Assembly (NCBI GenBank): GCA_903856875.1
Contig: CAIODE010000576.1
Span: 1-10,150, forward strand
Reading direction: 5' to 3'
Source: an uncultured Burkholderiales bacterium
GTDB lineage: Bacteria > Pseudomonadota > Gammaproteobacteria > Burkholderiales > Burkholderiaceae_C
Length of the DNA: 10,150 bases
The notes beneath the pieces are model-generated. The model was not told where the DNA came from and searched no databases. It saw only the letters and a list, made by a program, of their open reading frames with translations. The position numbers were made by a program, and so were the translations under genes. Each line of letters opens with the position of its first letter. The first letter of the stretch is position 1. This document shows, one piece after another, positions 7,693-10,150 of the stretch.

Positions 7693-9445
7693 ATGAGCGA
7701 TCAAAAAGTCAAACTGCAAGAAGCTGAGATTCATTCTCAAATGGGAGGACATCTCCTGGTTGAGTGCCTCATTGCACAAGGTGTGACCCATGCCTTCGGG
7801 GTGCCTGGAGAAAGCTACTTGGCTGTTCTCGATGGATTTCACAGGTACCAAAACCAAATTCAGTTTGTCACCTGCCGGCAAGAAGGTGGGGCCGCGTTCA
7901 TGGCAGATGCGCAAGGCCGTTTAACAGGCCGTCCAGGCGTTTGTTTTGTAACTCGAGGGCCAGGCGCCACCAATGCCTCGATTGGCGTTCATACGGCTTT
8001 TCAAGATTCCACCCCCCATGGTCTTGTTTGTGGGAGATGTCGCCACCGACACCCGCGACCGCGAAGCTTTCCAAGAAGTCGATTTTTGTTCCTTTTTTGG
8101 CCCAAGCACCAAAGGCATGGCCAAGCGAGTTGAGCGAATCGATGATGCCAAAAGAATTCCTGAATACGTGGCTCGCGCCTTTGCCACTGCCATGAATGGC
8201 CGGCCTGGCCCGGTTGTGCTTGTCTTGCCTGAAGACATGTTGACCCACGAAGTTTCTTCAAGACCGCTGCCTCAACTTGAGCCCGTTCAGGCTTGGAGTG
8301 ATCCTGGCAGCTTGCGCCAATTGCGTGAAATGCTGTTGCAGGCGCAACGGCCATTTGTGATTGCGGGAGGAGGAGGGTGGACGCCTCAGTCGGCTCAAGC
8401 CCTTCAGCGTTTTGCCGAAAATTGGCAATTACCCGTTGGCAATGCGTTTCGTTTTCAAGACACGTTTGACAATTTCCACCCCTTGTATGCGGGGGATGTT
8501 GGCATTGGCATCAACCCTAAATTGGCGCAACGCATCAAGGACAGCGATTTGATCATTGCCATTGGGCCGCGCTTAGGCGAAATGACCACCAGTGGATATA
8601 CCTTGTTGGAGGTACCAAAGCCCAAGCAAAAGTTGGTGCACATCCATGCCAGTGCTGAAGAATTGAATCGCGTTTACCACGCAGATTTGGCCATTTGCGC
8701 AAGCATGAATGCAGCAGCCCGAAGCCTGGAAGTGCTCACTGCGCCGCCCAGTGTGCCTTGGACCGATTGGGCGTCACAAGCCAATGCAGACTACCTGGCC
8801 AACACACTGCCTCAGGCCTTGGCCGGCTTGCCCGCCGACTCTGCGCAAGGCCTTGTCAACATGCCCGAAGTTATTTCAGTTCTGCAGCGGCATCTTCCTG
8901 CGGATGCGGTGCTGACGAATGGTGCAGGTAATTTCGCAAGTTGGGTGCACCGGTATTACAAGCATCACGGCCTGAGCAAGGGGTTTAAAACCCAGTTGGC
9001 CCCCACTGTCGGTGCCATGGGTTATGGCGTGCCTGCCGGTGTTGCGGCCGCAGTGCTCACGGGCCGTGTTGTCTTTACCATCGCAGGGGATGGTGATTTC
9101 CTCATGAATGGGCAAGAACTGGCCACTGCCACTCAGCACGGTGCCAAATCGATTGTGGTTCTGTTGAACAATGGCATGTACGGCACCATCAGGATGCATC
9201 AGGAAAGAGATTTTCCAACCCACAACATGGGCTCTCACCTGAACAACCCCAACTTTGCCAATTTGGCCAAAGCTTATGGCTATGAGGGTGTGCGTATTTC
9301 GAAAACCGAAGAGTTTGAGCCAGCACTCATGGCTGCATTGGCGAGAAATCAAGGAACCCTGATTGAAATCATGCTCGACCCAGAAGCCATCACAACACGC
9401 GTCACCTTGTCTGCCATCACGCAAAATGCGATGAAGACCAAGTGA
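7693..9445 (+). CDS. Thiamine-diphosphate enzyme, acetolactate synthase-like (frameshifted as read)
   Basis: Member of the superfamily of acetolactate synthase large subunit, glyoxylate carboligase and related 2-oxoacid decarboxylases or ligases; the exact substrate cannot be told. Two frames share the gene. Frame A from ATG 7693 encodes the PYR domain: HAFGVPGE (33-40), then RQEGGAAFMAD with the cofactor-activating Glu at E64, and TRGPGATN (87-94). After P108 it turns to nonsense and stops at 8133. The family sequence continues in the +1 frame from ATG 8018 (MVLFVGDV) to the stop at 9443-9445. Dropping one C from the run at 8012-8017 joins them into 583 residues, a normal length. The central domain holds FVIAGGGGW. 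The C-terminal PP domain has GDGDF (465-469) and NN (492-493), the Mg/thiamine-diphosphate motif with proper spacing. The rest is well preserved, which favours a sequencing error or a very recent mutation over an old pseudogene. No small regulatory subunit (ilvH) or ilvC follows, arguing against the main ilvB. Confidence 0.85.
8012..8017 (+). other. Frameshift site: run of six C
   Basis: The bases read ACC CCC CAT GGT in frame A (STPHG), whereas the family pattern and the downstream frame require ACC CCC ATG GTC (STPMV). One C too many in this homopolymer accounts for the whole break. The fault could be a read error, a true +1 mutation, or less likely a +1 slip on CCC-C by proline tRNA. Confidence 0.85.
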
Positions 9446-9460
9446 GTTGCAACAAGACCC

Positions 9461-9490
9461 AAAAAAAAGCCGGGGTGACCCGGCTTTTTT
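9461..9490. terminator. Bidirectional rho-independent terminator
   Basis: GCCGGG (9469-9474), loop GTGA, CCCGGC (9479-9484): six G/C pairs. Eight A precede it and six T follow, so it works as a terminator on both strands, and the A/T tracts can extend the stem. It lies 15 bases after the stop of the + strand enzyme gene and 18 bases after the end of the - strand SWIB gene. Confidence 0.92.
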
Positions 9491-9508
9491 CATTTGGAAA
9501 ACACTGAA

Positions 9509-9943
9509 TTACTTCAAGTGTTTGCCGATCAAGCCAGCCAATTCAAACTTGGTGACTTGAGCTTTGCCAAAGATGGCTTTCAGTTTGTCATCAGCGTTGA
9601 TGTTGCGCTTGTTGACATGGTCTTGCAGACCGTGTTTCTTGATGTAAACCCACAACTTGCTCACGACTTCTGTACGTGGCAGAGGAGCTGCACCCACCAC
9701 AGCAGCCAATGCGGCGCTTGGTGTTAAAGCTTTCATGAAAGCAGCATTTGGGGTGCGCTTTTTAGCGGGGGCTTTTTTAGCTGCTGGCTTTTTGGCTGGA
9801 GCAGCTTTCTTGGCTGGCGCAGCTTTTTTAGCTGGAGCAGCCTTTTTTGCAGGAGCAGCTTTTTTCGCTGCGGGTTTTTTGGCGGGTGCTGCCTTTTTTG
9901 CAGGAGCAGCTTTTTTCGCCGGAGATTTTTTTGCAGTTGCCAT
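9509..9943 (-). CDS. SWIB domain protein with histone H1-like lysine-rich tail
   Basis: Small basic protein of 144 residues, probably nucleoid-associated. Residues 4-63 are almost only Lys, Ala and Pro in repeats of the KKAAPA type, as in histone H1 tails and bacterial H1-like proteins; such tails bind DNA without sequence preference. Residues about 68-144 (TPSAALAAVVG, then LPRTEVVSKLWVYIKKHGL, then DDKLKAIFGK, then FELAGLIGKHL) form a SWIB/MDM2 domain, the fold of a subunit of eukaryotic SWI/SNF remodelers that also occurs in chlamydiae and some proteobacteria, where its partner is not established. The ATG at 9943 has an AAGGAA ribosome-binding site seven bases upstream (9951-9956). It has its own upstream region and ends at the shared terminator, so it is probably monocistronic. 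A role in chromosome compaction or topology is inference. Confidence 0.93.
   Translation of the reverse strand: MATAKKSPAKKAAPAKKAAPAKKPAAKKAAPAKKAAPAKKAAPAKKAAPAKKPAAKKAPAKKRTPNAAFMKALTPSAALAAVVGAAPLPRTEVVSKLWVYIKKHGLQDHVNKRNINADDKLKAIFGKAQVTKFELAGLIGKHLK
9755..9931 (-). repeat. Lys-Ala-Pro codon repeat array of the SWIB gene
   Basis: Codes for residues 5-63. Degenerate 18-base units encode KKAAPA, with two KKPAAKKA variants. It includes a perfect 29-base direct repeat, 9840-9868 and 9891-9919, with starts 51 bases (17 codons) apart. Such arrays expand and contract easily. A long + strand reading frame opposite it is only a shadow of the repeat. Confidence 0.9.
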
Positions 9944-9974
9944 TTTGAAATTCCTTAGGTCGGAAGTTGGTTCG

Positions 9975-10000
9975 CAGCCGGAAACTTATTTATCCGGCTG
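9975..10000 (-). repeat. Inverted repeat in the predicted 5' leader of the SWIB gene
   Basis: CAGCCGGA (9975-9982) and TCCGGCTG (9993-10000) form a perfect 8-pair stem around a 10-base A/T-rich loop. On the - strand transcript this would be a hairpin at the very 5' end if the predicted promoter is right, which could stabilise the mRNA. As DNA it could also be a protein-binding site. Confidence 0.6.
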
Positions 10001-10005
10001 AGCGC

Positions 10006-10034
10006 ATGCTACTGGAGAAACACGCTGTTTCCAA
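10006..10034 (-). promoter_or_regulatory. Candidate promoter of the SWIB gene
   Basis: Read on the - strand, TTGGAA (10034-10029) and TAGCAT (10011-10006) each match four of six sigma-70 bases with the ideal 17-base spacer. The start would fall near 9998-10000, giving a leader of about 56 bases. The match is moderate only. Confidence 0.35.
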
Positions 10035-10060
10035 GGGGAAGTGAAGATTTTTTCCCCTTG
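10032..10060. repeat. Nine-pair inverted repeat upstream of the SWIB gene
   Basis: CAAGGGGAA (10032-10040) and TTCCCCTTG (10052-10060) are perfectly complementary around an 11-base spacer. No T tract follows the stem on either side, so it is not a standard terminator. It overlaps the predicted -35 box, which would suit an operator. Confidence 0.5.
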
Positions 10061-10150
10061 CTGTTGTAGATATCCCTCTCTGAGCGCATTCATATTTGAC
10101 AGTCGTGCGCACTTGTTGTTTTGAATCCCAGAGGGACACGTGGTTTTCCG

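Larger units (their letters stand above)
9998..10089. repeat. Two copies of a 10-base direct repeat
   Basis: CTGAGCGCAT occurs at 9998-10007 and again at 10080-10089, 82 bases apart in the same orientation. On the - strand each follows an A/T-rich -10-like stretch (TAGCAT or TATGAAT), so they might be the start regions of two promoters or two binding sites. Confidence 0.4.

Noticed and set aside
7973..8017. Independent start of a 490-residue protein at 7973
   Set aside because: The residues before codon 8018 in that frame match nothing in the family, while frame A encodes the proper GATNASIGVHTAFQDSTP there. The true start is 7693 with a frameshift.
8876..9493. 205-codon open frame on the - strand over the end of the thiamine-diphosphate enzyme
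   Set aside because: It would cross the bidirectional terminator at its start, and the opposite strand encodes the clear GDG...NN motif domain.
9755..9931. CRISPR or tandem satellite array
   Set aside because: The periodicity is explained by KKAAPA codons; units are degenerate and there are no unique spacers.
9657..10001. 114-codon + strand frame rich in Phe, Leu, Ala and Gly, looking like a membrane protein
   Set aside because: It is the complement of the Lys/Ala/Pro repeat array; the apparent hydrophobicity comes from reading AAA/AAG codons backwards.

Overview
The window looks like ordinary chromosomal DNA of a betaproteobacterium, most likely a Burkholderiales/Comamonadaceae-type organism. 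This is an inference from gene content and protein style: a stand-alone homoserine dehydrogenase followed by threonine synthase, molybdenum cofactor genes and clpB, plus a lysine/alanine/proline-repeat SWIB protein of a kind familiar in that order. No ribosomal RNA or other phylogenetic marker is present to prove it. I see no tRNA, rRNA, CRISPR array, insertion sequence, phage gene or replication origin.

Region 1 (1-4355, + strand) is a tightly packed run of five genes: the 3' part of hom, then thrC, moeA, moaD and moaE. Junctions are a 1-base overlap, a 4-base gap, a 4-base overlap and a 3-base gap, so one polycistronic message with translational coupling is likely. It joins the last steps of threonine synthesis (without thrB) to the molybdopterin synthase subunits MoaD/MoaE and the molybdenum insertase MoeA.

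Region 2 (4370-5022) holds an unrecognised 183-residue gene on the - strand, convergent with moaE, and a 101-base divergent intergenic gap. That gap carries a good heat-shock (sigma-32 type) promoter candidate for clpB.

Region 3 (5023-9445, + strand) holds clpB, an intact 866-residue disaggregase, and a thiamine-diphosphate enzyme of the acetolactate synthase superfamily. In the sequence as given, this second gene is split by one extra C in a run of six. Removing that base restores a 583-residue protein. A hairpin with A and T tracts on either side then ends this gene and the convergent one.

Region 4 (9509-10150) holds, on the - strand, a small basic DNA-associated protein with a histone H1-like repeat tail and a SWIB domain. 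Its upstream region has several inverted and direct repeats around a plausible promoter.

I found no convincing new multi-gene system. The points most worth a second look are the single-base frameshift in the thiamine-diphosphate enzyme, the SWIB/H1-like protein with its perfect internal DNA repeat and structured leader, the threonine-molybdenum cofactor operon, and the unknown gene sharing the clpB control region.
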